From NCBI RefSeq assembly GCF_032463525.1, contig NZ_CP135971.1, positions 3,348,001 through 3,412,000 of the forward strand: 64,000 bases of DNA. The letters run 5' to 3'. The notes under the pieces are model-generated. The model saw only the letters and a program-made list of their open reading frames with translations, did no database searches and was not told the origin of the DNA. This stretch comes from Pseudomonas sp. DTU_2021_1001937_2_SI_NGA_ILE_001. Its GTDB lineage: Bacteria; Pseudomonadota; Gammaproteobacteria; Pseudomonadales; Pseudomonadaceae. Below, in pieces: positions 10,483 through 19,536 of the stretch (position 1 is its first letter; every line of letters starts with the position of its first letter). The translations under genes were made by a program, and so were the position numbers.

Positions 10483-11931
10483 ATGTCCAAAGAAACCCTT
10501 GCCACACCGCCCTCGCAAGGCGGTGTGGAAACCGAGGCCGTGAGCGCCGACTACTTCGCCAGCCGCCAGCTCAAGCAGGGCGCCGCCGGCTGGGTACTGC
10601 TGATCGGCCTGGGCGTCGCCTACGTGATTTCCGGTGACTACGCCGGCTGGAACTTCGGCCTGGCCCAAGGGGGCTGGGGCGGCATGTTCATCGCCACCCT
10701 GCTGATGGCGACCATGTACCTGTGCATGTGCTTCTCGCTGGCCGAGCTGTCGTCGATGATCCCCACCGCCGGTGGCGGCTACGGCTTCACCCGCACGGCC
10801 TTCGGCCCTTGGGGCGGCTTTCTGACCGGCACGGCGATCCTCATCGAGTACGCCATCGCCCCGGCAGCCATCGCCTGCTTCATCGGTGCCTACTGCGAGT
10901 CGCTGTTCGGTATCGGCGGCTGGGTGATCTACCTGGTGTTCTACGTGGTGTTCATCGGCATCCACATTCTTGGCGCCGGCGAAGCACTGAAGCTGATGTT
11001 CGCCATTACCGCCGTGGCCGCCATCGCCCTGGCCGTGTACATCCTGTCGATGGCGCCACACTTCCAGGTCAGCAACCTGTTCGACATCCCGGCCACCGAG
11101 GCCAAGGGCGCCAGCAGCTTCCTGCCATTCGGCTACATGGGCATCTGGGCCGCGCTGCCCTACGCCATCTGGTTCTTCCTGGCCGTCGAAGGCGTGCCGC
11201 TGGCCGCCGAAGAAACCAAGAACCCGCAGCGTGACCTGCCACGCGGCCTGATCGGCGCCATGCTGGTGCTGCTGGCCTTCGCCGGGCTGATCCTGCTGGT
11301 CGGCCCTGGCGCCGCCGGTGCCCAGGCGCTGGTGGCTTCCGGCAACCCGCTGGTGGAGTCGCTGGTCAAGGTCTATGGCGGTTCCACCTGGATGAGCCAG
11401 TTCGTCAACCTGGTCGGCCTGGCCGGCCTGATCGCCAGCTTCTTCTCGATCATCTACGCCTACTCGCGGCAGATCTTCGCCCTGTCGCGGGCCGGCTACC
11501 TGCCGCGCGGCCTGTCGCTGACCAACCGCAACAAGGCGCCGGTAATGGCCCTGGTGGTGCCTGGCATCATCGGCTTCGGCCTGTCGCTGACCGGCCAGGG
11601 CGACCTGCTGATCCTGGTGGCGGTGTTCGGCGCCACACTGTCCTACGTGATGATGATGGCCGCGCACATCACCCTGCGCGTACGCCGCCCGGACATGCCC
11701 CGCCCGTACAAGACCCCTGGCGGCGTGCTGACTTCGTCGGTAGCCCTGGTGCTGGCCGCCGTGGCGTTGGTCGCAGGCTTCCTGGTCGACCCACGGGTCG
11801 TGATCGGGGCGGCGGTGATCTACGCTCTGTTGATCGCCTACTTCGCGCTGTACAGCCGGCATCACCTGGTTTCCGGTACGCCGGAAGAAGAGTTCGCGGC
11901 CATCCAGGCTGCCGAGCAATCGTTGCGCTGA
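10483..11931 (+). CDS. eat: Ethanolamine permease (APC superfamily)
   Basis: 482 residues with about twelve hydrophobic helices. Imports ethanolamine across the inner membrane. The N-terminal helix has GVAYVISGDYAGWNFGLAQGGWGG, and PTAGGGYGFTRTAFGPWGG with AVEGVPLAAEETKNPQRDLPRG is the usual APC pattern in ethanolamine permeases. It sits between the aldehyde dehydrogenase and eutB on the same strand, in the standard order of non-microcompartment ethanolamine operons. Start at 10483 with AAGGAG upstream. Confidence 0.92.
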   Translation: MSKETLATPPSQGGVETEAVSADYFASRQLKQGAAGWVLLIGLGVAYVISGDYAGWNFGLAQGGWGGMFIATLLMATMYLCMCFSLAELSSMIPTAGGGYGFTRTAFGPWGGFLTGTAILIEYAIAPAAIACFIGAYCESLFGIGGWVIYLVFYVVFIGIHILGAGEALKLMFAITAVAAIALAVYILSMAPHFQVSNLFDIPATEAKGASSFLPFGYMGIWAALPYAIWFFLAVEGVPLAAEETKNPQRDLPRGLIGAMLVLLAFAGLILLVGPGAAGAQALVASGNPLVESLVKVYGGSTWMSQFVNLVGLAGLIASFFSIIYAYSRQIFALSRAGYLPRGLSLTNRNKAPVMALVVPGIIGFGLSLTGQGDLLILVAVFGATLSYVMMMAAHITLRVRRPDMPRPYKTPGGVLTSSVALVLAAVALVAGFLVDPRVVIGAAVIYALLIAYFALYSRHHLVSGTPEEEFAAIQAAEQSLR

Positions 11932-12032
11932 TCGCCAGGCGCCCACGCAGGCAATGGGCACCTCTGCGAACGCCAGCACTGGCAGGCGGTCGTTTAAATG
12001 AGGTGCCCAGTGGCCGTGACAGGAGACCCCCG

Positions 12033-13427
12033 ATGGCCGGATTTACCCACACCCTCGCCCACATGACCTGGCGCTTCGAGAGCCTGCGCGAACTGATGGC
12101 CAAGGCCAGCCCGGCGCGTTCCGGCGACTTTCTCGCTGAGGTCGCCGCGCAGAACGACGCCGAACGTGCCGCCGCACAGATGGCCCTGGCCGACGTGCCG
12201 CTCAAGCACTTCCTGCAGGAAGCGGTGATTCCGTACGAGAAGGACGAAGTCACCCGGTTGATCATCGACACCCACGACACCCGCGCCTTCGCCCCGGTCA
12301 GTCACCTCACGGTGGGCGGGCTGCGCGACTGGCTGCTCAGCGAACAGGCCGACGAAGCCAGCCTGAAGGCCCTGGCGCCCGGCCTGACCCCGGAAATGGT
12401 CGCGGCGGTGTCGAAGATCATGCGCATCCAGGACCTGGTACTGGTGGCGCAGAAGACCCGCGTGGAAACGCGCTTTCGCAACACCCAGGGCCTGCGCGGG
12501 CGGATGTCCACGCGCCTGCAGCCCAACCACCCCACCGACGACCCGGCAGGCATCGCCGCCAGCATCGTCGATGGCCTGCTGTACGGTAACGGCGACGCCA
12601 TGATCGGCATCAACCCGGCCACCGACAGCATGAGTTCGATCTGCACCCTGCTGGAGATGCTCGACGCCATCATCCAGCGCTACCAGATTCCTACCCAGTC
12701 CTGCGTGCTGACCCACGTCACCAGCTCCATCGCCGCCATCGAGCGCGGTGCGCCGCTGGACCTGGTGTTCCAGTCCATCGCCGGCACCGAGGCGGCCAAC
12801 GCCAGCTTCGGGGTCAGCCTCAAGGTGCTGCAGGAAGGCTACGAAGCCGGCCTGAGCCTCAAGCGCGGCACCCTGGGCAACAACCTGATGTACTTCGAGA
12901 CCGGCCAGGGCAGCGCGCTGTCGGCCAACGCCCACCATGGCGTCGACCAGCAGACCTGCGAGACCCGCGCCTATGGCGTGGCCCGGCACTTCAACCCGTT
13001 CCTGGTCAACACCGTGGTCGGTTTCATCGGCCCGGAGTACCTGTACAACGGCAAGCAGATCATCCGCGCCGGCCTGGAAGACCACTTCTGCGGCAAGCTG
13101 CTGGGCGTGCCCATGGGCTGCGACATCTGCTACACCAACCACGCCGAAGCCGACCAGGACGACATGGACGTGCTGCTGACCCTGCTGGGCGCGGCGGGTA
13201 TCAATTTCATCATGGGCATTCCCGGCTCCGACGACGTGATGCTCAACTACCAGACCACCTCGTTCCACGATGCGCTGTACGCCCGCAAGGTGCTGGGCCT
13301 GCATGCCGCACCGGAGTTCGAGCAGTGGCTGGCACGCATGGGCATCTTCCAGCAACAGGGTGGCCAGCTGCGCATGGGCGAAGAACTGCCGCCGGCCTTC
13401 CGCCAGGCCCTGGCGCAACTGGCTTGA
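12033..13427 (+). CDS. eutB: Ethanolamine ammonia-lyase large subunit
   Basis: 464 residues. With EutC and adenosylcobalamin it converts ethanolamine to acetaldehyde and ammonia in the cytoplasm. The TIM-barrel sequence contains [37 protein letters not shown] and the C-terminal HADQDDMD-type stretch [22 protein letters not shown] chose ATG 12033, directly after AGGAG, over the upstream ATG at 12003. It is separated by only 10 bp from eutC. Confidence 0.95.
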   Translation: MAGFTHTLAHMTWRFESLRELMAKASPARSGDFLAEVAAQNDAERAAAQMALADVPLKHFLQEAVIPYEKDEVTRLIIDTHDTRAFAPVSHLTVGGLRDWLLSEQADEASLKALAPGLTPEMVAAVSKIMRIQDLVLVAQKTRVETRFRNTQGLRGRMSTRLQPNHPTDDPAGIAASIVDGLLYGNGDAMIGINPATDSMSSICTLLEMLDAIIQRYQIPTQSCVLTHVTSSIAAIERGAPLDLVFQSIAGTEAANASFGVSLKVLQEGYEAGLSLKRGTLGNNLMYFETGQGSALSANAHHGVDQQTCETRAYGVARHFNPFLVNTVVGFIGPEYLYNGKQIIRAGLEDHFCGKLLGVPMGCDICYTNHAEADQDDMDVLLTLLGAAGINFIMGIPGSDDVMLNYQTTSFHDALYARKVLGLHAAPEFEQWLARMGIFQQQGGQLRMGEELPPAFRQALAQLA

Positions 13428-13437
13428 CGAGGTAAGC

Positions 13438-14247
13438 ATGGCCGACAAATCCCCAGCCACCGCCAACCCCTGGCAGCACCTGCGCCAGCTGACCCCGGCG
13501 CGCATCGCCCTGGGTCGCGCCGGCACCAGCCTGCCCACTGCCGCCCAGCTGGATTTCCAGTTCGCCCACGCCCAGGCCCGCGACGCGGTGCACCTGCCCT
13601 TCGACCACACAGCCATCAGCGAACAGCTGCAGCAGCGCCAGCTCGACACCCTGCTGCTGCACAGCGCCGCGCCGGACCGCCACACCTACCTGCAACGCCC
13701 GGACCTCGGCCGGCGGCTCAATGAGGAGTCGGCACAGCGGCTCGATGAGCATGCCGCTCAACACGGCAAGGGCCATGACCTGGCGATTGTGATCGCCGAC
13801 GGCCTGTCGTCCCTGGCCGTGCAGCGCCACAGCTGGCCATTTCTGGAAAAGCTGCTGGAGCAGGTGCGCGCCGAAGGCTGGTCGCTGGCGCCCATCACCC
13901 TGGTGCAACAGGGTCGGGTGGCGGTGGCCGACGAAGTGGGTGAACGCCTGGGCGCGAAGATGAGCGTGATCCTGATCGGCGAACGCCCAGGACTCAGCTC
14001 GCCAGACAGCCTGGGCCTGTACTTCACCTGGGCACCGAAGGTCGGCCTCAACGACGCCTACCGCAACTGCATCTCCAACGTGCGCCTGGAGGGTCTGAGC
14101 TACGGCATGGCCGCCTACCGGCTGATGTACCTGATGCGCGAGGCCTGCCGACGGCAGCTGTCGGGTGTGGACCTCAAGGACGAGGCCGAAGTACCGACCC
14201 TGGAAGGCGGCGGACCGGGGAATTTCCTGCTCGACAACAAGCAGTGA
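13438..14247 (+). CDS. eutC: Ethanolamine ammonia-lyase small subunit
   Basis: 269 residues. The cobalamin-binding partner of Eut[25 protein letters not shown] at the N-terminus, then VIADGLSS, the [18 protein letters not shown] segment and [13 protein letters not shown] are family hallmarks. A GAGG site lies just before ATG 13438. A T-less hairpin follows the stop. With the aldehyde dehydrogenase it turns ethanolamine into acetate and ammonia, using it as a carbon and nitrogen source; free acetaldehyde seems not to be caged, as no shell proteins are present. Confidence 0.95.
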   Translation: MADKSPATANPWQHLRQLTPARIALGRAGTSLPTAAQLDFQFAHAQARDAVHLPFDHTAISEQLQQRQLDTLLLHSAAPDRHTYLQRPDLGRRLNEESAQRLDEHAAQHGKGHDLAIVIADGLSSLAVQRHSWPFLEKLLEQVRAEGWSLAPITLVQQGRVAVADEVGERLGAKMSVILIGERPGLSSPDSLGLYFTWAPKVGLNDAYRNCISNVRLEGLSYGMAAYRLMYLMREACRRQLSGVDLKDEAEVPTLEGGGPGNFLLDNKQ

Positions 14248-14254
14248 TGGCTCC

Positions 14255-14289
14255 GCTGGCTTGCCTGGTAGCGGCCCAGGCAAGTCAGC
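14255..14289 (+). terminator. Hairpin after eutC, probable transcription end
   Basis: GCTGGCTTGCCTGG (14255-14268) pairs with CCAGGCAAGTCAGC (14276-14289), 13 of 14 positions matching, with a 7-base loop. It starts 8 bp after the eutC stop. No T run follows, so termination may be partial or Rho assisted. It separates the ethanolamine operon from mqsRA. Confidence 0.5.
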
Positions 14290-14383
14290 ACAACGAAATG
14301 GAAATCTCCCTCAAAACAAACAGCCATCTCCTGATAAACAGGTCACGCAGCGCACAGTAGAGTCACCGCTCCCTTGCCATGAA

Positions 14384-14398
14384 TAACCTACTAGGTTA
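14384..14398. promoter_or_regulatory. MqsA operator palindrome in the mqsRA promoter
   Basis: TAACCT-ACT-AGGTTA is a perfect 6+3+6 palindrome just 11 bp before the mqsR start. It matches the AACCTnnnAGGT(T) type site bound by MqsA dimers in E. coli. A possible -35 (TTGCCA, 14374-14379) lies just before it, so bound MqsA would block the promoter: classical autorepression of a type II toxin-antitoxin operon. Confidence 0.75.
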
Positions 14399-14409
14399 GC
14401 GTGAATTTA

Positions 14410-14706
14410 ATGGAGAAGCGGCTGCCTCATAGCAGGCTATCCACCGTAAGAAAGTTGATCGAAGCCGGAAATGTTCGCTCCACGAGAACAGCACTCATGG
14501 GCGGTGCGGCGTTGGGGCTGGATTTCAATGGAATCCTGAAGGTTGTGATGTCTTTGACCCCGGCAGACTTCTGCAAGAGCATGGCGACCCACTCCAATCA
14601 CAGGATCTGGCAGGACGTGTACCGAACACACACCCAAGTCGGTGAGATCTACCTGAAGCTGACCGTGATCGAAGACGTGCTCATCGTATCCTTCAAGGAA
14701 TCATGA
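14410..14706 (+). CDS. mqsR: MqsR-type toxin (mRNA interferase)
   Basis: 98 residues, RelE/RNase-fold toxin that cuts mRNA (GCU sites in E. coli) in the cytoplasm. MEKRLPHSRLSTVRKLIEAG and the C-terminal IWQDVYRTHTQVGEIYLKLTVIEDVLIVSFKES closely follow the MqsR family. I chose ATG 14410 as the start because the family begins with MEKR; a GTG at 14401 is also in frame. The toxin gene comes before the antitoxin, as is typical of mqsRA. The stop overlaps mqsA by four bases. Confidence 0.93.
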   Translation: MEKRLPHSRLSTVRKLIEAGNVRSTRTALMGGAALGLDFNGILKVVMSLTPADFCKSMATHSNHRIWQDVYRTHTQVGEIYLKLTVIEDVLIVSFKES

Positions 14707-15110
14707 ACATGAAATGCCCCTTCTGCGCAGTTGGCGAACTGGCCCACGACATTCGCGACCTGCCCTATCTCTACAAAGGCCAACACACGACAATTGATGC
14801 GGTGAATGGCGAGTTCTGCAGCGAATGCGCTGAAGCCATTCTCGACACCGAAGAATCGACACGCGTCAGTCAGGCAATGCTGGCCTTTAACAAACAGGTC
14901 AACGCATCGATGGTGGATCCGGGGTTCATCAGCGGCGTGCGCAAGAAACTCGGCCTCGATCAACGCGAAGCCGGAGAAATCTTTGGCGGTGGGGTCAACG
15001 CTTTCTCACGTTATGAAAACGGCAAGGCCAAGCCCCCCGTGGCCCTGGTGAAGCTGCTCAAGGTACTGGACAGACACCCCGAGCTGTTGAGCGAAGTCCG
15101 TACCGCTTGA
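14703..15110 (+). CDS. mqsA: MqsA-type antitoxin and autorepressor
   Basis: 135 residues. The N-terminal zinc domain has CPFC and CSEC pairs that bind one zinc and contact the toxin. The C-terminal half is an XRE helix-turn-helix (DQREAGEIFGGGVNAFSRYENG) that binds the palindrome upstream of mqsR. It overlaps mqsR (ATGA), so the two are translationally coupled. Removal by proteolysis under stress should free the toxin. In E. coli MqsA also controls other stress genes; that is not shown here. Confidence 0.93.
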   Translation: MNMKCPFCAVGELAHDIRDLPYLYKGQHTTIDAVNGEFCSECAEAILDTEESTRVSQAMLAFNKQVNASMVDPGFISGVRKKLGLDQREAGEIFGGGVNAFSRYENGKAKPPVALVKLLKVLDRHPELLSEVRTA

Positions 15111-15160
15111 GCGGAACTCGGCAGTGGCACGGTTTGCTCGAGAGCAAATCACGCTGACCT

Positions 15161-15249
15161 GTAGGAGCGGCTTTAGCCGCGAAAGCGCCAGAAAACTCAC
15201 TGCATCTGCTGTGAACATGTAGTCGCTTCGCGGCTGAAGCCGCTCCTAC
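15161..15249. repeat. REP pair (inverted), GGCTTTAGCC arm family
   Basis: Arms GTAGGAGCGGCTTTAGCCGC and complement, spacer with TGCATCTGCTGTGAAC. It sits between mqsA and the convergent amine oxidase gene. The arms belong to a different family from the 134-222 pair although the spacer core is the same. Confidence 0.85.
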
Positions 15250-15278
15250 CCGGCCTACCCGTTGGCCTTAGCCAGCGG

Positions 15279-17081
15279 TCAGGTGCCGCTGGTGTCGGTC
15301 TTGGGCGCGTCGGTCTTGGCCGGGGCCTTTTTCACCGGCTCTTTCTTCACGGGCTCTTTTTTGGCCGGTTCTTTCTTGACCGCTTCTTTCTTCGTCGGCG
15401 CCTTATGGGTGGCGTCCTTGCTCACCGGTTGCTTTTTCGCTGCGTCTTTCTTCACTGCATCCTTGGCAGGTGTGGCGGGTGCCGGGGCGGCGGCAGGGAC
15501 CGGAGCTACAGCAGGCACGACCGGGGCCGGTGCAGGAGCTGGACTCTGGGCGGGCACCGGAGCAACGGCCGGTTCGGCAGGTTTTTCCACCGGTTTTTCA
15601 TCACTGCCACCGAACAGCCGCGAGAAGAAACCCGGTTGCTCGTCTTTCTTCGCCGGTGCCACGGCCGGGGCCGGTACCGGTGGGATGACCTTGGGTTCGA
15701 ACGACTTGCCTGCCGCCAGGTCCTGCACTTGGCTGGCCGCGCGCTGACCGCTGCGCAGCGCGCCTTCCAGGGTGCCGGGGTACAGGGCATCGGTGTGCTC
15801 GCCGGCAAAGGCGACACGCTGCACGGGCTTTTCCCACACGCGCCAGAACTTGCTGATCTGCCCCGGGCCGTAGGCCAGGTAAGAGCCGCCCATGCCCGGG
15901 TCGACGCTGTAGCGACGGATCTCGTAGCCGGTGTAGGCGCCACGCGCCTGCGGGTAGAAGGCGTGCAGGCGAATCAGCACCTGGTCGACCAGCTGCTTGT
16001 CGCCGAAGGCCTGCATGATCCGCGCATTGTCGCCGGACAGGTTGATCACCACGTTGGCGCCCCCCTTGAGCGCCGGCTCGATCCACAGCATGCCCAGACC
16101 GGTGTTGCTGAAGATCTCGCCCGACATGCGCGCCTTGCTGTCCCACACCGGGGTCTTGAACTTGAGCATGATCTGGTCGCGCCAGCCGTAGTTGGTGCCA
16201 CGGATCGCACCCACGTACTTGTCGCCCAGTGCCGGGGTCATCTGGATCTTGGCCAGGGCGCGCAGCGGTACGGCGACCACCACGTAGTCGGCGCTGTAGC
16301 CGATGTTGCCGACCTTGACGGTGACGCTGTCCTTGTCCTGGATGATTGCCGACACCGGCGACTGGGTCTTGATCGACTTCAATTGCTTGGCGAAGGCTTC
16401 GGCCAGTACCACACTGCCGCCGGGCAGGCGCGCAGCGCGCCGGTCACGGTCGTCGACACCGCGATACACGCGGGTCTGCTGGGCCAGGTAGAGCAGCGAC
16501 AGGCGCGACGGTTCGTCATAGCGGGTGCGAATCTGCTGGTTGACCAGCTGGCGGGCGGTTTCCGGCAGGTTCTGGCGGTCCAGCCAGTTGGCCACGTTGA
16601 TCTGGTCCAGGGCGAACAGGGTGCTGTTGGCCGCTGGGTTCTCCGGGTCGTCGATGGAACGCGCCAGGTTGTCCAGGGTGTCTTCGTAACGCTTGAGCGC
16701 CTCGGCGGTGGCCGGCTGCTTGGCGGCCAGGTCGGCGGCCGTGAAGTGCACGCCGTCGATCAGGTAGCTGGGCGTGCGCACGAACTCAGGGGCCGGCACG
16801 CTGGCGAGCTTGAAGCGCTCCAGGTACTGGTTGACCAGCGGCTGCGCCTTGGCGTTGCCGATCCACTCGCTGGTGGCCAGGCCCGAACGCCCGCCGGTGC
16901 TGCCCTTGGCTTCCAGCAGGGTGACCTGCCAGCCCTTTGCCTGCAGTTCATAGGCGGCGGTCAGGCCGGCCAGGCCAGCGCCGACGACGATGGCGGTACG
17001 AGGTTTGTCGTTGGCCAGCGCATTGGCGCTGACCAGCCCAATCAACAACAGTGCACAGCCGCGCAGCCAGGCAGAACGCAT
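15279..17081 (-). CDS. FAD-dependent amine oxidase family protein, exported, with long PAK-rich tail
   Basis: 600 residues. A signal peptide (LLLIGLVSANALA) precedes the Rossmann FAD motif TAIVVGAGLAGLTAAYELQA. The late FAGEHTDALYPGTLEGALRSG is the typical C-terminal FAD/substrate segment of flavin monoamine oxidases, so it should oxidise an amine in the periplasm or outside. From about residue 475 a ~125-residue Pro/Ala then Lys/Glu/Pro-rich, repeat-like tail follows, not part of the enzyme fold. The start at 17081 was chosen for its GGAG site and signal peptide. Substrate unknown. Confidence 0.85.
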   Translation of the reverse strand: MRSAWLRGCALLLIGLVSANALANDKPRTAIVVGAGLAGLTAAYELQAKGWQVTLLEAKGSTGGRSGLATSEWIGNAKAQPLVNQYLERFKLASVPAPEFVRTPSYLIDGVHFTAADLAAKQPATAEALKRYEDTLDNLARSIDDPENPAANSTLFALDQINVANWLDRQNLPETARQLVNQQIRTRYDEPSRLSLLYLAQQTRVYRGVDDRDRRAARLPGGSVVLAEAFAKQLKSIKTQSPVSAIIQDKDSVTVKVGNIGYSADYVVVAVPLRALAKIQMTPALGDKYVGAIRGTNYGWRDQIMLKFKTPVWDSKARMSGEIFSNTGLGMLWIEPALKGGANVVINLSGDNARIMQAFGDKQLVDQVLIRLHAFYPQARGAYTGYEIRRYSVDPGMGGSYLAYGPGQISKFWRVWEKPVQRVAFAGEHTDALYPGTLEGALRSGQRAASQVQDLAAGKSFEPKVIPPVPAPAVAPAKKDEQPGFFSRLFGGSDEKPVEKPAEPAVAPVPAQSPAPAPAPVVPAVAPVPAAAPAPATPAKDAVKKDAAKKQPVSKDATHKAPTKKEAVKKEPAKKEPVKKEPVKKAPAKTDAPKTDTSGT

Positions 17082-17236
17082 TGCGCAAACTCCGATAAAA
17101 AGTGTGGGAAATTTCAACAAATGACGCGAGGAGCGGCGAGCATACGTGAGTGGCCAAAGGCCTGCCAGCGCTCAAAGGTTGTCCCGGACCCGGCTCTTCT
17201 CTAGTCTTGGCCGATTCGCTTGATGGAGATTGTCCA

Positions 17237-18643
17237 ATGGGCCTGAACGACCAGTGGATGCAGCGTGACCTGGCGGTGCTGTGGCACCCCTGCACGCAGA
17301 TGAAAGACCACGAACAACTGCCGCTGATCCCGATCCGCCGGGGTGAGGGCGTGTGGCTGGAAGACTTCGACGGCCAGCGTTACCTGGATGCGGTCAGTTC
17401 CTGGTGGGTCAACGTGTTCGGCCACGCCAACCCGCGCATCAACCAGCGCATCAAGGACCAGGTCGACCAGCTCGAGCATGTGATCCTCGCCGGCTTCAGC
17501 CACCAACCGGTGATCGAGCTGTCCGAGCGACTGGTGCAACTGACCCCTGAGGGGCTGACCCGCTGCTTCTATGCCGACAACGGCTCGTCGTGCATCGAAG
17601 TGGCGCTGAAGATGAGCTTCCATTACTGGCTCAACCGTGGCCAGCCGGAAAAGAAACGCTTCGTCACCCTGACCAACAGCTACCACGGCGAAACCGTGGC
17701 GGCGATGTCGGTAGGTGACGTGGCGCTGTTCACCGAAACCTACAAGTCGCTGCTGCTCGATACCCTCAAGGTGCCGAGCCCGGACTGCTACCACCGCCCG
17801 GAGGGCGTGAGCTGGGAAGAACACTCGCGCACGATGTTCCAGGCCATGGAGCAGACCCTGGCCGAGCATCACGCCAGCGTCGCGGCGGTGATCGTCGAGC
17901 CGTTGATCCAGGGTGCTGGCGGCATGCGCATGTATCACCCGGTGTACCTCAGGCTGCTGCGCGAAGCCTGCGACCGCTACGGCGTGCACCTGATCCACGA
18001 CGAGATCGCGGTGGGCTTCGGCCGTACCGGAACGATGTTCGCCTGCGAACAGGCCGGCATCCGCCCGGACTTCCTGTGCCTGTCCAAGGCGCTCACCGGC
18101 GGCTACCTGCCGCTGGCGGCGTGCCTGACCACCGATGACGTGTACAGCGCCTTCTACGACGACTACCCGACCCTGCGCGCCTTCCTGCATTCGCACAGCT
18201 ACACCGGTAACCCGCTGGCCTGCGCAGCGGCCCTGGCGACCCTGGACATCTTCGAACAAGACAACGTCATTCAGGCCAACCAAGCCCTGGCGGCGCGCAT
18301 GGGCAGTGCCACCGCGCACCTGGCCGACCACCCGCACGTGGCCGAAGTGCGCCAGACCGGCATGGCGCTGGCCATCGAGATGGTCAAGAACAAGGCCGGC
18401 AAGGTTGCCTACCCCTGGCAGGAGCGCCGTGGCCTGAAGGTGTTCCAGCACGCCCTGAGCCGCGGCGCCCTGTTGCGCCCGCTGGGCAACGTGGTGTATT
18501 TCCTGCCGCCCTACGTGATTACCCCGGAGCAGATCGACTTCCTTGCCGAAGTGGCCAGCGAAGGCATCGACATCGCCACCCGGGAAAACATCAGCGTGGC
18601 GGTGCCGGAAGGCTTTCACCCGGACTTCCGCGACCCCGGCTGA
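17237..18643 (+). CDS. bioA: Adenosylmethionine-8-amino-7-oxononanoate aminotransferase
   Basis: 468 residues, PLP enzyme of biotin synthesis that uses S-adenosylmethionine as amino donor to make 7,8-diaminopelargonate. HPCTQMKDHE at the N-terminus, YADNGSSCIEVALKM, NSYHGETVAAM, IHDEIAVGFGRTGTM and the PLP lysine in LCLSKALTGGYLPLA are all present. I chose ATG 17237 with a GGAG site; the region upstream to 17150 is not conserved. It is divergent from the amine oxidase gene and 56 bp before rsmE. Confidence 0.95.
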   Translation: MGLNDQWMQRDLAVLWHPCTQMKDHEQLPLIPIRRGEGVWLEDFDGQRYLDAVSSWWVNVFGHANPRINQRIKDQVDQLEHVILAGFSHQPVIELSERLVQLTPEGLTRCFYADNGSSCIEVALKMSFHYWLNRGQPEKKRFVTLTNSYHGETVAAMSVGDVALFTETYKSLLLDTLKVPSPDCYHRPEGVSWEEHSRTMFQAMEQTLAEHHASVAAVIVEPLIQGAGGMRMYHPVYLRLLREACDRYGVHLIHDEIAVGFGRTGTMFACEQAGIRPDFLCLSKALTGGYLPLAACLTTDDVYSAFYDDYPTLRAFLHSHSYTGNPLACAAALATLDIFEQDNVIQANQALAARMGSATAHLADHPHVAEVRQTGMALAIEMVKNKAGKVAYPWQERRGLKVFQHALSRGALLRPLGNVVYFLPPYVITPEQIDFLAEVASEGIDIATRENISVAVPEGFHPDFRDPG

Positions 18644-18699
18644 AGCGATTTCCGAAATGCCTGATCACTTTGCCCTGACGTTATGACCAGAGACCCCGC

Positions 18700-19419
18700 A
18701 TGAGACTGTCCCGCTTCTTCATCGACGCCCCGCTGAGCCTGGGCGAGCACACCCTGCCTGAGGCCCAGGCGCACTACATCGGTCGCGTGCTGCGCATGAG
18801 CGAGGGCCAGGCGTTGCAGCTGTTCGATGGCTCCGGCCAGGAATACCGCGGCACCCTGCTGGAAGTGGGCAAGAAGCAGGTGCGCGTGCAGCTGGATGAA
18901 GCCCTGGCCGGGCAACCGGAGTCGCCGCTGCGCATTCACCTGGGCCAGGGCCTGTCGCGGGGCGAGCGCATGGACTGGGCGATCCAGAAGGCCACCGAGC
19001 TGGGCGTGGCGCAAATCACCCCGATCATCAGCGAGCGCTGCGAGGTGCGCCTGAAGGACGAGCGCGCCGAGAAACGCCAGGCGCACTGGCAGCAGATCGC
19101 GGTGAGTGCCTGCGAACAATGCGGGCGCTCGGTGGTGCCGGTGATTCACCCGCCGCTGCCGCTGAGCGAGTGGCTGCAACGCACCGAAGCCGACCTCAAG
19201 CTGGTATTGCACCCGGTGGCCGAAGCACTGAGCAGCCACCCTGCCCCGCAGCGCCTGGCTTTTCTGATCGGCCCGGAAGGCGGCCTGAGCGATGCAGAGG
19301 TGGAGCAGGCCAAGGCCGCCGGCTACCACGCCGCCCGCCTCGGCCCGCGCGTCCTGCGCACCGAAACCGCCCCGGTGGTAGCGCTGAGCGTGGCCCAGCA
19401 CCTGTGGGGCGATCTCTGA
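18700..19419 (+). CDS. rsmE: 16S rRNA (uracil1498-N3)-methyltransferase
   Basis: 239 residues. Uses SAM to methylate U1498 of 16S rRNA. It starts MRLSRFFIDAPLSLGEHTLPEAQAHYIGRVLRM, the PUA-like N-terminal domain, and has the SPOUT knot motifs FLIGPEGGLSDAEVEQA and RLGPRVLRTETAPVVALS at the C-terminus. Commonly found near bioA and gshB in pseudomonads. Confidence 0.95.
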   Translation: MRLSRFFIDAPLSLGEHTLPEAQAHYIGRVLRMSEGQALQLFDGSGQEYRGTLLEVGKKQVRVQLDEALAGQPESPLRIHLGQGLSRGERMDWAIQKATELGVAQITPIISERCEVRLKDERAEKRQAHWQQIAVSACEQCGRSVVPVIHPPLPLSEWLQRTEADLKLVLHPVAEALSSHPAPQRLAFLIGPEGGLSDAEVEQAKAAGYHAARLGPRVLRTETAPVVALSVAQHLWGDL

Positions 19420-19444
19420 CGCGGATGGCGCCGGGGCGCCGTTA

Positions 19445-19532
19445 AAGCGAGCTTGCTCGCGATAAGGCCGGGTGCGGTGCTCGCGAAATGAACACACCCG
19501 GCGGCGCCTGATTCGCGAGCACGCGCGCTTCC
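19445..19532. repeat. Degenerate REP pair after rsmE
   Basis: One clean arm (GCGAGCTTGCTCGCGA, 19446-19461) and a decayed inverted partner (ATTCGCGAGCACGCGCGC, about 19510-19528). Spacing matches the intact pairs, so this looks like an old copy of the GAGCTTGCTC family. It lies between rsmE and the convergent hemolysin III gene. Confidence 0.6.
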
Positions 19533-19536
19533 AGAG

